Shown here: piece by piece, positions 26,248 through 39,816 of the stretch
How the letters are laid out: the number at the start of each line of letters is the position of its first letter
Numbering within the stretch: position 1 is the first letter of the stretch
Assembly: GCF_964188355.1 (NCBI RefSeq)
Contig: NC_134171.1
Location: 83,899,303 to 83,963,302 of the forward strand
Origin: Buteo buteo
Lineage: Eukaryota > Chordata > Aves > Accipitriformes > Accipitridae
Direction: 5' to 3'
Length of the DNA stretch: 64,000 nucleotides
The notes under the pieces: model-generated
Seen by the model: only the letters and a program-made list of their open reading frames with translations
What the model was told of the DNA's origin: nothing
Databases searched by the model: none
Program-made: the position numbers and the translations under genes

Positions 26248-29200
26248 TCACTCCACAGTTCTGATCCATGTCTGGTACTTATCTGGAAGTGCAGCGCTCA
26301 TTACTGTGGTATACACTGTGTTACTGGTAGGGAAAGAGGAAAAGTGAGTGAGTGACATTCCAAAGGCAAGACGATTGATTTATAAAACTAGCAAAGCAGC
26401 AAAATAAGTTTTAGTGGAAACACATGTTCTGCTTAGGTACAGAAGGGTGAGAAAAAGTGGGAGAGACTGATAAAAATGAAGGCTGATGGCAGCATCCCCC
26501 TCCCCCCCCCCCCCTTAGTACAGCAAAGGAACTGTACTTCAACATCCATTTGATCACTGTGTTAAAAAATTAGTATCAGTAATCTTAGCAGTCACACAGA
26601 TATAATCTTCTCTTTCCAAATTTCCTCACATTGGTAAGACAGAGGAGAGGAAGTCCTGGTACTAATTTTGAAGAAGCCATTGCCAAGCTCTAATGCGAAT
26701 GACTGGTCTAGAGAATAGACTGAGCTCCACATAAAAGTTAAACAAAACAAGCTAGCCTGCAAAGGTGCAATCTGTGGAACAATAATGGTATACTGAAATT
26801 AATCTCTCTTAAAAATCCAGCAAATGGCACCTAAAAACTATGTCCCCATTTACTATTTTTCTCCTTTTTACACATCAAGCAGAGCTACATCAGAAACTCC
26901 AGAGAAAGCCAGTTTCAGTGTTAACACAAATCCAAAGGTTCCAAAAGTGAAAGGCACAAATGACTTGGCAGAAAGTCCAGCTGCTCCTCTAAGCAGTCAT
27001 TTGTTTCACTAATACAAAGCAACTTCCCACTACCAGACTGAGCCTGACGAAGTGTAGTTTCTTGGCTAGAGTGGCAGACCAAAGAGGAAGAGTGCTGTGG
27101 AAGTGAAAACAGACTGCCACGTGCACAAGCAGAAATCTAAGCTGGGAAACCGCAAGATATTCAGACAGACACATAGGAAGATCCTAAGGAAGTTTGCGAT
27201 TGACTTTTAAGTGGTCTGAGGCGTGGCGGGAGGCACTGATTAACATCTCTAAATCTAATACTTACTTGTTTAAGACTGGCTTCACTGACAACACCTGTAC
27301 AGAAAGTTTGAAGAGTTGTCATTTTGGTAAATGAAGAGGGAATTAAAAGGCTATTTAGAAACAGCAGTAGGATGAAGTTATGAAAAGGAATAATGCAAAG
27401 TCAAGGATTTCTCTTGCCCCCTTTTTTTTTTTTAAGCATCAGACCTTTTTACAAAAGTATTTTTAAAAAGCCCTCTGAAATACACAACATGTAAGTTCTC
27501 AAAACTAACTGGTAAATATCACTCGTGTCTAACACTTTTATCTGCCTGCTGTAATATTTATAATTGTGCTTGAAATAAGGAACTGCACAAAGACGATGAT
27601 GATGGGATTCACCTCTAGCACTTTCCACTTGGATTGGCAGACTATTACAAAATGCCTATGCAAGGGAGTTCAGAAATATTTTAACAAACTTATAAGTCTT
27701 AAGCTCTCCAGAGATGGTTGTGCAGCACACCTTTTTCAGTATGCCTTCCTTGCACAGCTTTTAAATCACTGACAAAAATGCAACTGCACTTCTGCTTTGA
27801 AAAAGAACTTTAAATCACAGTCACAATGCAGAATTTAAAAGAAATACCTTAAAGAGCGTATCAAAATTGATGTTCTGCTGTCCGGTAGCATTGAGAGCTT
27901 TGATGGCTGCAGTTCTGCAGGAAAACAATGCAGTATCATTAAACGCACTTTACTGTTCCAAAGGCTACAAAGCACCAATGTGAAAAGTATCTCACTAAAT
28001 GCCATTACATTGAAATGCTTGCTTTGGCCTAAAATAATCCAGAGTTCTGTGTGACTGAATCTAGTCTCACATTCCTGAAGCTGCTCTATTAATACACCAT
28101 AGAGAACAGACCAACAAGAAATCTGCCAACAGCTTTTTGCAAACTACACAGCCTAAAGATTGTAAGATGTCTGCGAGCACCTTCCGAGCACCATCAAATA
28201 CTTTTTCACTGTCAGTCTAAATCCTTTAACTTTTACTAAACTTTGCTTTATAAAGAAATTTTTTGTTCCTGCCTTATCCTTGCAATTTCTCATCTTTTAT
28301 GCCATTCAATGCCACACAGACTCTCCTCTGGCATATGTGAGTATCACTCCTTACCTGATCTGTTCCCTTTTGAGTGGCCCTACAGATACTGAACAAGCTG
28401 CCTGCTCAACGAGCTAACACCTGCTCAGAGAAGAAAACACCCAAGTCTCTCAGCTTTTTCAAAATCAAAGTGTTAGCTCACCACAGAGCTCCAAACTAAA
28501 TTTACCTTCGATCGTCAAAAGGAGGAGGGGTAGTCCAATGGTCATAGTTTGTCTCCACACGAAACCACCTATAACACAACACACAAACAAAAGGCGAATC
28601 ATTAGTTAATTAATAAAGGCCAAGAATCAGCATCTTTGTATTGCCAAAAGGAAAAAACCTCCCTCAGAAGCCTCTTTTCTATGACTCTTGCAAGCCCAAG
28701 GGACCCTATGTTGATACACATAGCAGCCTTTACCATGAACCACTGAACACAAATGAAAAAGGAGCGACCTCTGAACTCCTGCCAGCATCAGTGACAGAAC
28801 TACTACTGACAACAATAAAAGCAAGATCAGACCTTTAAAGAGATGATCAGAGAAAAGATTATGGGTATGGTACGATGCAGCCTGCAGCATTCAGTTTGGA
28901 GTACACAGAGCCAAGAAGCCATCTGGCTGTTGCCAAGCCAGTACTTACTGCCTGACTGTATGCATTAAGTGCCATTTTTCACCGTGGGGCAATGATTTAG
29001 GATATCCTTCATATATTAAGCTGCTGATTTCACAGAATTGATAGGAACAGTTATTTTTGAGCCTTCAACCCTTCTATCACATAGGGTCAAAACTAATTTG
29101 GAATTGCTGAATTTACCGGTGCAATACTTGGCAGACAGACAGGAAAACTCCTGAAGTCTTGTCTCCTTTGAAATCTGGCTAAAAAAATAAACACATACAG

Positions 29201-32200
29201 ATGCTTTTTCCACCCTTGACTCTCTGGACTGCCCCAACCTGAACAAGGTGGTGTGATTTCTTCTCAAAGAGAAGGAACTGGGGTTCCTTTCAGAGGCTTT
29301 CAAGCTTCCCCTGGTCTGGCTGTAAGCATTAGTAAGAGATGCCCTGGATCTCTCAAGAAAGTTGCGTCACTAACCCAACCCTGCCCATTGCTCAGGAGGG
29401 AATATGAAAAAACAAAACATTTTTTTTCTACTTACGCTCCACTTAAAGGATCGAGAGGCCAGAGATCTGCTGGCCCTCTTCTATTCCTCGTTATGACCAT
29501 GCCTTCTTTGGGTGATACACCTCCTACAATATAGTAAACTTCAGCAATGATGGGGATGCCAGCTAGTCTGAGAACAGCTGACTGAAAGTCCTCTGCTCTG
29601 CTCAGGGTCTAACGCAAAAAGGAGATTGCAGTGAAACAAAGATCACGGACCATGGTCAAGCACAAAAACATCTTAAAAAGAAGCAAAGGTCTGGCTTTTT
29701 TGAAAATGACAACTGACTATAAAGTGCTGCTTTAAAATACTTCTCTGAAAATAGTCTTCCAAACTGACTAGCATATGAACATGAAATGCATATGACTAGT
29801 AAATGAACTCATTAATCCCAGCTTTGCAAATATTCAGAGAAAACAGTAAATATACATACACATATAGACACACATGTATGTACACATAGGTATATGGTAT
29901 AAAGTGAAAAAAGCTGAAAAATCTGCCATTCAAAAGAGAGAGGCGTGTCCATACTCTGCAAATTCAATCCTCAGCAAAGCCCTTCAATGTGAACAGTGGG
30001 ATAGATGAAAGTGAATGAAAGGGGAAAAAACCAACAAACACTCCACGTCTTTGTCTTGCCAGTAGTTTAAGAGGAGTTAGGTAACAATGGTGAATAAGGC
30101 AGAGGCATTTCTTACAGCAAGCCTGACTTCTCCTGCCATAACCAGGTGACTAACTTAGCATAATCTGACAGTCACCGCAGCCAATGAAGCTACTATTTTC
30201 AGGCATAGGGCCACAATCTACTGAAGTACATGTTCAAAAATGAATGCTGTGCAGGAACTAAAAACAAATGTGGAGAACAAGCATCAGACAAAATTGTTCA
30301 GAAAGACAGGAAAGCCCTGGAGAACAATTAATTATTTCTGACAGCAATACTGCAGCTAGTAGTTACATCTCAAACTCAAAAAATATGAACAACAACATCT
30401 CCAGTAGACATTCCAGTTCTGCATTGAGTTTACCTGCAAACCATACCATTGATGTTTACTGTAATTCGAGAATCTGAGAAGCAGGAGACCTGTTTTATCT
30501 TAGTAGCAACCTAACACAATATTCATAAAATGTGCCATACAAAATACCATTCTAACTCCTTCCGCTCACCAGTGAACTCTGCATTTTTAATATGGTAACC
30601 TACCAAACAGAGTGTAAAATAACCACTGGGTCAGATACTAACCATCTAAGAGTGCAGCTACCTGAATTTGTTAAATTACATATCATAGCTTGCTGAAATA
30701 GTCCCTAGGAAGGAAGACTTTGCACAGCTTCCCAAAGACTTTTGACATTGATTAGAGATTGCCCCCCCCGAAAGACGGGAATTGCCTCTCATGCACATCA
30801 CACAATTTGGGGACAATACCTATCTACTCTTATGAAATACGTTTACTTATAAATTTATTGAATTTTCTGTGAAACTACAAGTTGGAACATCAAATTTACT
30901 AAGAGTTTGTAAGTAAAAACGACATCACTGTGAAATACGAGACAATAACTCGGTGCACTTACATCTCTGACAAGCCAGCTGACAGGGTAATTCCGATTCA
31001 GAAAAGCTGCTATTGCATTTTCCCACCATCTACCACCCGCTGGGAAAAAAAAAAGAAAAAAAAAAAGAAATTACTATACATGCATGTTACGTACGTTCTG
31101 TGAAATCTATCCTCCTACCTTCCTTTCTTCTCCACGTCCCATCTCTAGCTCTGCAATCTTTCCCTCTACTGCATTACAAAAGAGCGGTGCAAAAAATTCT
31201 TTAATTTTCTAACTATACCACTATCATAAAAACATCAAACTTAGGCAGCTTATACCAAACTGACAAAGCACGCACCACCTGAAAGCAGTCAGAGCCTCTG
31301 TATCGTGTTGAGCTTATCAACACTGTTTAGAACACTGAATGGTGACAGTGCTCCTTATCTACAGTATTACTTTACTGATATCTATACATAAAATATGCAG
31401 GATGTGCTGCATAATCAGGCTAACGTACCCTGGCAAGCCCTCGTTTTACAACATTTGTCTTTCAAATGCTCAGCTTTCTGCATCATTAGACTTGGATATT
31501 GAAGTACCACAGAAAGCTAAATTCTCAGTGAAACAGGGCAGCCACCTATCAGCATAAAATGTCACCATTTCAGAAGAAGGACTAAAAAAGAGCACAACAA
31601 CCAGGTGAAACTCCAGGCGAAATACATAGACAACATAATCCCAACCGAAGTTTGACCACGGCAGCTGGACTAACACCCCTGCTTTCCAGAAAGCATGTCA
31701 GACCTGTAATGACAGGAGCGATCACTATCTTAGCTTTTAGGTGTCTTCTGAAAGGTGCAATGTTCCTGTGACCAGTGCCAGAAGAGGGTGCCATAAAATG
31801 GTAGGGAGTCTGAGGTACAGTGGACAAAAAAGACGACAGTGTTCAGCACTGTACAGAGAACACACAGTATCTCTCACAACTTGCCAGCGCTAGCGATTTC
31901 AATCAAAAACTATCACATTTCTCTCAGTAAATATCTAGATAACTTCCTAGCTGCTCAGTTTTTAAACCGTTTCTATTCATAGCTGAATGATAAGCAATGA
32001 AGAGTCAAAGGTAACTGTAACGGGGACTAGCACTTTGTAACACATATTTCCAAAAGGAATGGAGATCTATTCATATGATATAATATTCTACAGCTGTCAG
32101 CTCAAATATTTGCATTAATCACCTCATTATTCACCTTACTGAAATACTACAACAGGAAGAACTACACAGAGATCACGAAACAGCTAAAAAAGAGGTAGTG

Positions 32201-35200
32201 ATGGTGTTTCTGTGTCACTGGAGAAAATTAGGAGAACCAAGAAAAACAGAAGGTCAAGTTTAAAATTATTCATATGCAAAACCAAAAAAGCCAGCAGAAA
32301 CCATATGCTTGTCACTTGATAGACCTTCACCCTCGTTTAAAGTCATCCCCCTTTCCAGCCATAGTTCACATGCTGATTTCCCCAAATTTTTAGTTCAGTT
32401 GTATGGTGACAGATAAAGCAGCAAGCAGTCAGCAACAACTGATTTACAAGAGCGCAGCACGTGTTGAGTGAATCACTATTCTCTCTAGTTAAAAAGTGAC
32501 TGAAGTTGAGACACACGGGTGGATGATGGCACATCAGCTCCTGATGGACAAAAGGGGCCCGTCACACACAAAAAAGTCTGCACTACTTGGATCCTCTATC
32601 AGAATCGGGAGAACAGAATGGGTTTGTGCAGGGACTAAACCACCTCACCTTTGTCTCAGATGATCCTTATACTGAGGGTTGAAGCACACTGCTGAGAAGC
32701 AGCAGGGAGAACAGGACGGCACTGGTTATGTCCCCAAATTGTGTCTGGTTCACAGACATAGGACTTCGGTCAGCAAGATTTTCTAAATCAAGCCTTTTGC
32801 AGACTCGATACACTTAAGACTTCATTTCCAAGCTGATGTTAGCATGAACTAAAAGCAGTTTGCATCTCTTGGTATCAGCCCAGGACACTCCAGTTTTGAA
32901 AGGATTAAATAACTACAATAGCATCAGAAGCAGGCTGTTAAAAATACATGAGTGTAAACTATGGAAAAAATCTAGCAAATGCAACAAGGCAGTATTAACA
33001 AAGGAAAGAGGCATCAAAAGGTGCAGGTGCTCCATAGCAGAATCCCTCCTCACAAGAGATAATGAATATGTATATAATTTATACAGTGAATAGTGTTTGC
33101 ATAACATCTAAGAAAAATTTTGAAAGCAGAAGATTGTCTAATTAAAAGATTAAAAAGAAAACTTGCTTACCACAATCACAAGTGAAAAATAAACATTTAT
33201 TTTAAATGTTGGTTCTAAGGACTACATTGTTTCCAGTTCTAACAAACAGCTAATAAACACAAGCAAAAAGTGTCTGCTGCTTATAAAAATAAAAATAAAA
33301 GAAAAAAGAGTGGGGGAAGGGATGGAAGAGGCAAACCCAAGCTCTGAGTTGGACATACCTATCAATATTTATGAAACTCAAGCCCTGATGGAAAAGGCAG
33401 TGACCCTTCCTCTGCCTTCCTGACTGTTACCAGCCATTCTATTGTCCAGTTTCAGTTCTCATAGTGACGGCTCTCAACTTTCCTCTACTACCAGATCTTT
33501 GCTCAGCTGCCTTTCCAGTATCTCCATACATTCTTTCAAGTCCTACTGCCTTTCCCCTAGATCTCTCGTTTTTTGCTTCTCTTCCCATCCTCTCTGTAAA
33601 GCTGCCTTATGGGGACAGAGACATATGGAACACAGAGGAAGGGACAGAGAACTAGGAAAGCAGCCGTTTTTTTGCTATACATGACTGCATCTTTTTCTCT
33701 CAACCCATACTCTGCTGTCTCCAATTGTGTCTCTTGAACAGACCACATTACTTTGTCTCTTACAGCTTTCGCCAAGGTTCTCTGCCTCCTTTGACACTTC
33801 TCAAGCTCGAATGACACTGTGCTGACAAACAAATGCCTCTCTCCTATGTGGCAGCCAAAAACTGGCAGTATGTGTGCTTTCGCTCCCTGAGGGCCAGAGA
33901 AATCATTCAATTTCAGCTCCTTCCTGGCAACCTAGAGTGTATTTTTCCCTCTGGGAGCACGCGAGAGAAGGGCCAGAGCAGGCAACAATCGACTGAAATA
34001 GTGTACATAACGTCAAGTGTGGAAGACAGATTTATTTTACCTCGTTCATCACCGGAGATTGTGAACTTGTGTGGACTTTGTCCAGTCCATAAGCCTACAT
34101 AACCAAGAAACGTGGTGCCTTGATATGCTATCTGAAACCAGGAAACATGCAGTACTTTAGCATTCTGGAACAGAACACTACTAAAAATATAGGCAACATT
34201 CTGAAGCAGCACCCTGTACTTTTTTCTGTGACTTTCATACATAAGTTGCTATAAAACACTTTGCCTTAAATTAAACTTGCAAAGTAAATTAAAAAGACTC
34301 TGAGGACCAAAATTCACTGCATTTCATTTGTTAACAATCACTAACTGCTATAAAAGTTTTGCTCAAGTTAGCAAGTAGCCAAGCAAGAAACAAACAAAAA
34401 GTTCTCCATCTGCAAAACAGACTTATGAATATTAAGAAAACCACACTAACGAGGGCTACACTAGCAACTAGTTCATTTCTGGGAATTTTCATCTAAAATA
34501 CACCATCGGCCATGAAAATTAACAAGGCCTTTGAAAAAAAGCCTTAGAATCGGCCCCTGCCAAAACGGATCTCTTTTCTCTAGCACTTCTTTTCTTTTTC
34601 AGTATCATGACATTTCCTTCTTTCAACATCTCCTTCCAAATAACTACCTTGATATACTAGATTATACAGTTCTATTTGTTCCAGTTTATCACCACAAACT
34701 GGATGTCCAGAAAACAAAGAAAACCAGCATTCATCCCACATTACTAGACTGACTGTGGTGCTCTAATAATCCCATAAACTTAGGATGGGAGCGCATTCCT
34801 ACATCAAATCCCACTGCCTACGCAGCTGTACGACCATACCCCCCGATCCTTCACGGAATACCACCCAGCCATGTCAGCCACAGATCATACCTGCCCACTT
34901 TTTATAAACCGTACATCAATTGTAATCTTGCTTAATATATCCACAAAATCGTAATCCAAGTTCCGACCGTGGTAGATGTTTCCCTTGTCATCCTGAGCGA
35001 CAATACTAGTACAGAACCTTCAAAAACAACAAAGAGAAAGAACGATTTAAGAAAAAGCTATAACAACGCTTTCAGTATTATAGTTGAACTAGGTCAATGT
35101 TTCAGGAATAACTGATTTTATCTTCTGCAAGTATTTTGCTAATGTAAGCATACAAATAGGATTTTGCATTGTACCGTTAACACTTACGCTTCCTAACCTG

Positions 35201-38081
35201 AGACAATAGTCTCATCCTGTGCTTTTTGATAAAACTTCTTACAGGTTTTAATGTCAAATTGGTTTAAAAAAAAAAAGGGGGTGGGGGGGATGGGACACGA
35301 CAACAACAGGATGGTTTGACTGAAGCTCTGCATAACTACACACCCCTACAACATCCTATATGACTTATGCACGATATCCATAAGGCAAAAGTCCTTTCCC
35401 AGAGAGTCTAACATACAAAACTGTACAATACTTATCAGGTCCCACCTGGCTCAGAAAGGCAAAAGCTGCACTACTGTCCACATCAGGACAGATATTACAG
35501 ACCAGGTAGAAAGCAGCACTTCCACTTGGGCAAAATTTCATTATTTCATTTTACTTCTAAATCGAGATGAAAAGCTGACATCTAAAAATGTCCTCAAAGT
35601 ATCCCTCTGAAACTTTCTGGATTTCATTTTGACTATTACAGATTATTTCATTTCAATTTGTACCCCGTTTATATTTTTAACCACAACTAGATAAAAAGCT
35701 CAAACAAAGTCCTTTCAAACTGAAAGCATCAGTTGTTGTTAAAGCGTCAGCCATTTCAATAATAGTCTAACCTCTTCTCTAGAACAGGAAGTGCGCTGAA
35801 ATTACTTTTTTAATAACAATTTCAGTTTTGTTGAAACAGGCTTTTTTATGAAGTGTATTGAATTAGCAGGGAATTAAAACTTTATTCTCTCTGGAGCTAT
35901 GAGTTTGTCGCTCCAGTGATGCATAGCACTGTCTTTCAAAACTGTAAAGTTAAAAAATTTTTTACAGACAAGTAGTTTGTTCCCGGTTGATGTTTTTTCT
36001 TTAGTATCTTTTAGAGCTGAAAAACTTAAAAATTCATTGGCCTTACCAGGGCTAAGAATGGTGTCTTCTGTGAACTACGAAGCAAGCTAGCATTTAAATT
36101 ACTATCTTATCCAATATTAATCCTTATTTAAAAAAAAAAAAAATCACTTAAACCAAAACCAACACGTTAAGAAAAATAATAACCAAAATATGTACAAGCG
36201 ACTGTATGCATCTGTTTAAAATAATAATCCAAACACATACAAGCGGCTCTATGCACCCGTTTTTTATTAAAACCTATACAAAGAAATATTTTTAGGATCC
36301 TCACAAGCAACACCGAACGTTTATTATTCTCCTGCACATGCTTCTAGAGCAAAAAAAAAAAAAAAAAAAAGAAATAGAGTATTTTTTCCCACTGAGGTTT
36401 TGTTTGCTGTCATGAAGATACTACATCCATTTTCCACTGCACAAATAAAAAAATTGCATTACGCAGTCACTGTGAACATTCACCTAGAAAATGGTTTGGA
36501 AACAATTTTATCTCAGATGAACAGTTAAAACAATTAGATTGCACCTAATTCTTCTAGTCCCCTTTTTGGTGACGTACGACAATTTAAACGACAAAAGAGT
36601 ATGTTTCATGATCTTCGAAAATAAATGAACCCAAATACTTTGAACGGATGGCCCTTCCTTTTTATCAGAAATTATTTTCATACTTTTATATATTTATACA
36701 GATATACATACACAAAAACATTACAGCTACACATTACCTTTATTAACAAATAAAAATACTGTTCTGTATTTCTCGTTCAATTCAGGATACAAACTGCCTA
36801 ATGACAATGAAGCTTTCCAGCTGAACACATAAACAGTACGAGAATGAACAGTGCAAATCACCTGCCACGTGCCTTCACCTGCCTTTTTGTGCGTTCTCCC
36901 ATGCTGAACTAAAATGAATCTCTACATCCGTTTCTACCAAATTCTGTAAGTACCGGACACTTACGCAGTAGATTCATAGGCGAAGTTAAGCAGGACTCCA
37001 TCCCCAAGACTTATTCCCAGTGCTTTGCACATTCCCAGAATTTCCCCCGCAAAGGGCTGCGGCATAAAGAACTCCAATTCTGCTGCTATCAGCCGAATAA
37101 CTTCATGGACCCATTTTGGTACGCTTTCACTGCAAAATACATTCAAGGCATTAGCTGAGAAAGAGACGTAAAGGTTTGCAACTTATGCCTGGCCATCAGA
37201 TACTCAAGAAATCTGCTACTTCTCTGATCTGCCTGTCCCAGTTGATGCTGCTCCTCCATTAGCAGCCTCCGCCTGTTAACAGACATCCCTGCATCCCATC
37301 AGTCACCAAATCTCATCACCTTCTGCACGTTCCCCACAAAGCCTGTGCCCGACCCGAGCTAAACGTTTGGTGCAGGCTTCCTACGTGTGAGATTTTTTTA
37401 TTGCCACCAGGGATCTTCCCGAGCCCACCTGCCAGGTTCCTATGTGTACGCACAATGCAGTAGTAGTGAGTTAGGACTCAAAAAACCCCTGAATTCTTTT
37501 GTTCAGAGAAGTTCAGCAGCCGTGCAGCATCACTTCGCCCAATCTGTCCAGGTCCCGCAGCAGCGGGTCTAGCGGGGAGGGAAGTGGGGGGGGGGGGGGG
37601 GACACGACGACGACAAGGGCTCCGCGGCGCTGGGGCGAAGGGAAAAGCGGTCCCAGGCCCGCTCCCGGCACGGCCGCGGGAAGAGCGGCGGGGACCGGGG
37701 CTGCCCCTCACGCCGTTCTACCGGGGAGGAAGGTCCGGCGGGCACGGCGCTGCTCCCTCCACCCCGGCCGCGGCCATTTCACACACAGGCACCCCCCGCC
37801 CCGGGCTCCCCCGTCCCCGAGGAGGGGGGGGGCCGCCAGGCCCCGCCGCCGCCCCACACTCACTCGATGACCCGTGCGACGGCGGCTCGCAGGAAAGCGG
37901 GATCGAAGTGCCGCAGCACCGGCAGCCACCGCTCCTCGGCGGGGCTGTCCAGGCTCACGTTACACAACAGCGGGGCCGCCGCCGGACGAGCCGGGGCCGC
38001 CGCCACCGCCTCCCACAGCGGCACCACCACCACCAGCAGCAGCCCCCACAGCCGGACCCCCCGCGCCGCTGCCCGCCCCAT
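26248..38081 (-). CDS. NAAA: N-acylethanolamine acid amidase (NAAA)
   Basis: Ten coding exons on the minus strand, 5' to 3': 38081-37864, 37129-36965, 35017-34891, 34131-34041, 31039-30963, 29608-29436, 28568-28506, 27914-27848, 27294-27266, 26323-26248. They sum to 1086 nt, or 361 residues plus stop, against 359 in human. The enzyme hydrolyses N-palmitoylethanolamine and related amides to fatty acid and ethanolamine in lysosomes. A hydrophobic signal peptide spans about residues 11-28, and an N-glycosylation sequon lies at N41 (NVS). The N-terminal nucleophile is Cys130 in FCTSIVAQD, where autocleavage between F129 and C130 should release the alpha and beta subunits. Arg146 and Asp149 (HGRNLDY) and Asn291 (ETNYDHW) match the remaining active-site residues at a constant +4 offset from human. 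The conserved GYVGLWTGQSPHKF and YYIVGG blocks are intact. The C terminus (QTWIRTVE) differs from the mammalian end. Transcription starts in a CpG island, suggesting broad expression. All splice sites are GT-AG. The ATG at 38081 is the first in frame; only a GTG lies upstream. Confidence 0.97.
26496..26514. repeat. Poly-C tract in the last NAAA intron
   Basis: Five C, one T, then thirteen C on the plus strand, equivalent to a G-run in the NAAA pre-mRNA about 170 bp upstream of its last coding exon. It is low-complexity sequence with G-quadruplex potential and is prone to sequencing length error. Confidence 0.85.
36351..36370. repeat. Poly-A tract (20 A) in a NAAA intron
   Basis: A pure run of about twenty adenines lies in the NAAA intron between coding exons 2 and 3. 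The sequence before it shows no gene-like or repeat-like body and no target-site duplication was seen, so I treat it as simple sequence and not as the tail of a retrocopy. Confidence 0.8.
37586..37601. repeat. Run of 16 G in NAAA intron 1
   Basis: A pure G homopolymer on the plus strand lies about 260 bp downstream of the NAAA exon 1 donor, inside the CpG island. Length is likely to be unstable or miscalled. Confidence 0.85.
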
Positions 38082-38359
38082 GGCGCCGGACGCGGCCGCC
38101 GCCGGGCAGCCCGGCCGCAGCCCTCTCCCCTCAGCGGCAGGGACCACCCCCCGCCGGCCAGGGGCGGCCCAAGGAGAAGGGGGCCGGGACGTGGCGGCGG
38201 CCCAGGGCGGGGACCGCCCTCCTCCCGCGGCGGCCCCCGCCCGGCGTAACGGTCGCCCTCGGCCCTGCCCGTCGGCAAATGGCGGCGCGGCGCCTCACAG
38301 ACAGCGAACTGCGGGCGGCAGCCGCGCCGCCGGACTCCCGGTCTGCCGCCGCACCGAAC

Positions 38360-38414
38360 GGCCGGCATCCCCTCACGGCCGGCATCCCCTCACGGCCGGC
38401 ATCCCCTCACGGCC
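38360..38414. repeat. 17-bp tandem repeat in the NAAA promoter, 3.2 copies
   Basis: Three perfect copies of GGCCGGCATCCCCTCAC (38360-38376, 38377-38393, 38394-38410) are followed by GGCC. They lie about 280-330 bp upstream of the NAAA initiator codon, within the CpG island. Each unit contains the palindrome GGCCGGC/GCCGGC. Copies are identical, so the expansion is recent or maintained; copy number may vary and may influence promoter activity, which is inference. Confidence 0.93.
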
Positions 38415-39816
38415 CCCCCTTCCGCGGCCAGAGCCGCGCAGCCCGCCCACAGCACCGCCCACAGCGGCCAACCCCGCCAGCCCTCAGCTCAGGGGCGACC
38501 AGAGGTAGGACGTGAGGGCACAGCGCGATGAAAACGGAACGAAAAGGGTTTAAAACAGCGGTTACCGCCTGTGTTTCGTTTCCCCTGCGCTTCTGTTCGT
38601 CAAATCGTCTAGAACAGGCAGTCCAACACTCTCATTTTTAAAAGTAGGGGAGAGGAGACAGACACACGCTTGGTAGCAACTGGGTATACCTCACTGCTTG
38701 CTGGACCCCACCGCAAGCCTGGAAACCAGAGAGAAAAGGGACGAGAGAAGACAATACACTCGTTCTAAACTCAGAGGATAAAAAAAATAATTGCCTCCCC
38801 CTTTCAGCCTCAGACATCCTTAGTTTTTGGACACGTGCACATAAAAAGGAAACTAGGCACAGTTGTTCAGGGAAAAAAAGGAAATAGGGAAAGGGGGTTT
38901 TATAGGAGCATGTATTGTAATCCCCATCTCCTCCTTACTATGGTCACTTCAACCCGTGCTCCGCACTCCATCCCCACGCTCTGCATCCATTCACCTCTCC
39001 AGCTCTCAGATACGCATCTTCCACGAGGCCAGTTCATTGCTATCGTTCCCAAGTAGCAATCCCTGCCCTTCCCTCGAGGAAGCACTAAATTTGAATTTAA
39101 CATTCAAAGTTGTAGAAAGCTTCTACTTTGTTCTCATCTCCTATGGGCCTGAAGCCTCTATACGCTTTTTTTGCTTTAGGAAGCGAGATATGACAACAAA
39201 ACAAACAAACAAAAAACACCCCCACAAACAAGAAAAATAATCATAATTAAAGTGAATACAATTGTGTATTCAACATAACAAACATACCTAAGCTGAGTGA
39301 ATTCCCATATAGAATATAAACATTAAGCTGGTTTCCTAAGAAGAAAGGAAAAAACACCCCACCAACAGCTTTTCCATTGTACTGTGCGTGTGGCACCTGT
39401 TTCTGCCCCACAAGAAAATCCCTTTCAAACAAAATTTGACAAAGCGTGATATGAACAGCTCCTCCATGTTTCCATTAAAACAGATGGCTGGGTAAGGAAC
39501 AAAGAACCCATTAATGGGCCCAGCAGAGGTCAAGGCTGATGCAAAAGTTCAACCTTTGAAGTAAGGAAGACACAGACGCATGTTATTCTCATATATACTT
39601 CACAAACCAGACACCAGCAAGTCCCACCACAAGACACACTGATATAGAAAAGATACCTTAGTTCTCCTGCATGCGATACTACCTTTCTATTTAAATTGCA
39701 ACATGAAAACCATCTCCCATATATTAATTTTATTCTTGTTTTCTTCATAAATTATAATGAAACTATTCTTCCCCATAACTGTTCAGTTGAACTTACCTGT
39801 ATTACAAGGATTTGGT

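Larger units (their letters stand above)
37580..38500 (-). promoter_or_regulatory. CpG island and promoter of NAAA
   Basis: GC content and CpG density rise sharply over this roughly 0.9 kb block compared with flanking sequence. It covers the NAAA first exon (37864-38081), the start of intron 1 and several hundred bases upstream. No TATA box is evident, so initiation is probably dispersed. The edges are by-eye estimates. Inside it lie a G-run at 37586-37601 and a 17-bp tandem repeat at 38360-38414. Long plus-strand open frames across it are composition artefacts. Confidence 0.8.

Noticed and set aside
36300..36371. Poly-A tract as the tail of a processed retrocopy
   Set aside because: No coding or repeat body precedes it and no flanking duplication was found.
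38145..38147. Upstream GTG as the NAAA start
   Set aside because: It is a non-ATG codon in the leader. The ATG at 38081 has a good context and is followed directly by a signal peptide as in the mammalian protein.
37499..38515. Overlapping plus-strand ORFs of 123-221 codons across the NAAA CpG island
   Set aside because: High GC depletes stop codons. The translations are Pro/Arg/Gly/Ala-rich in every frame and lie antisense to the verified NAAA first exon, so they are composition artefacts.
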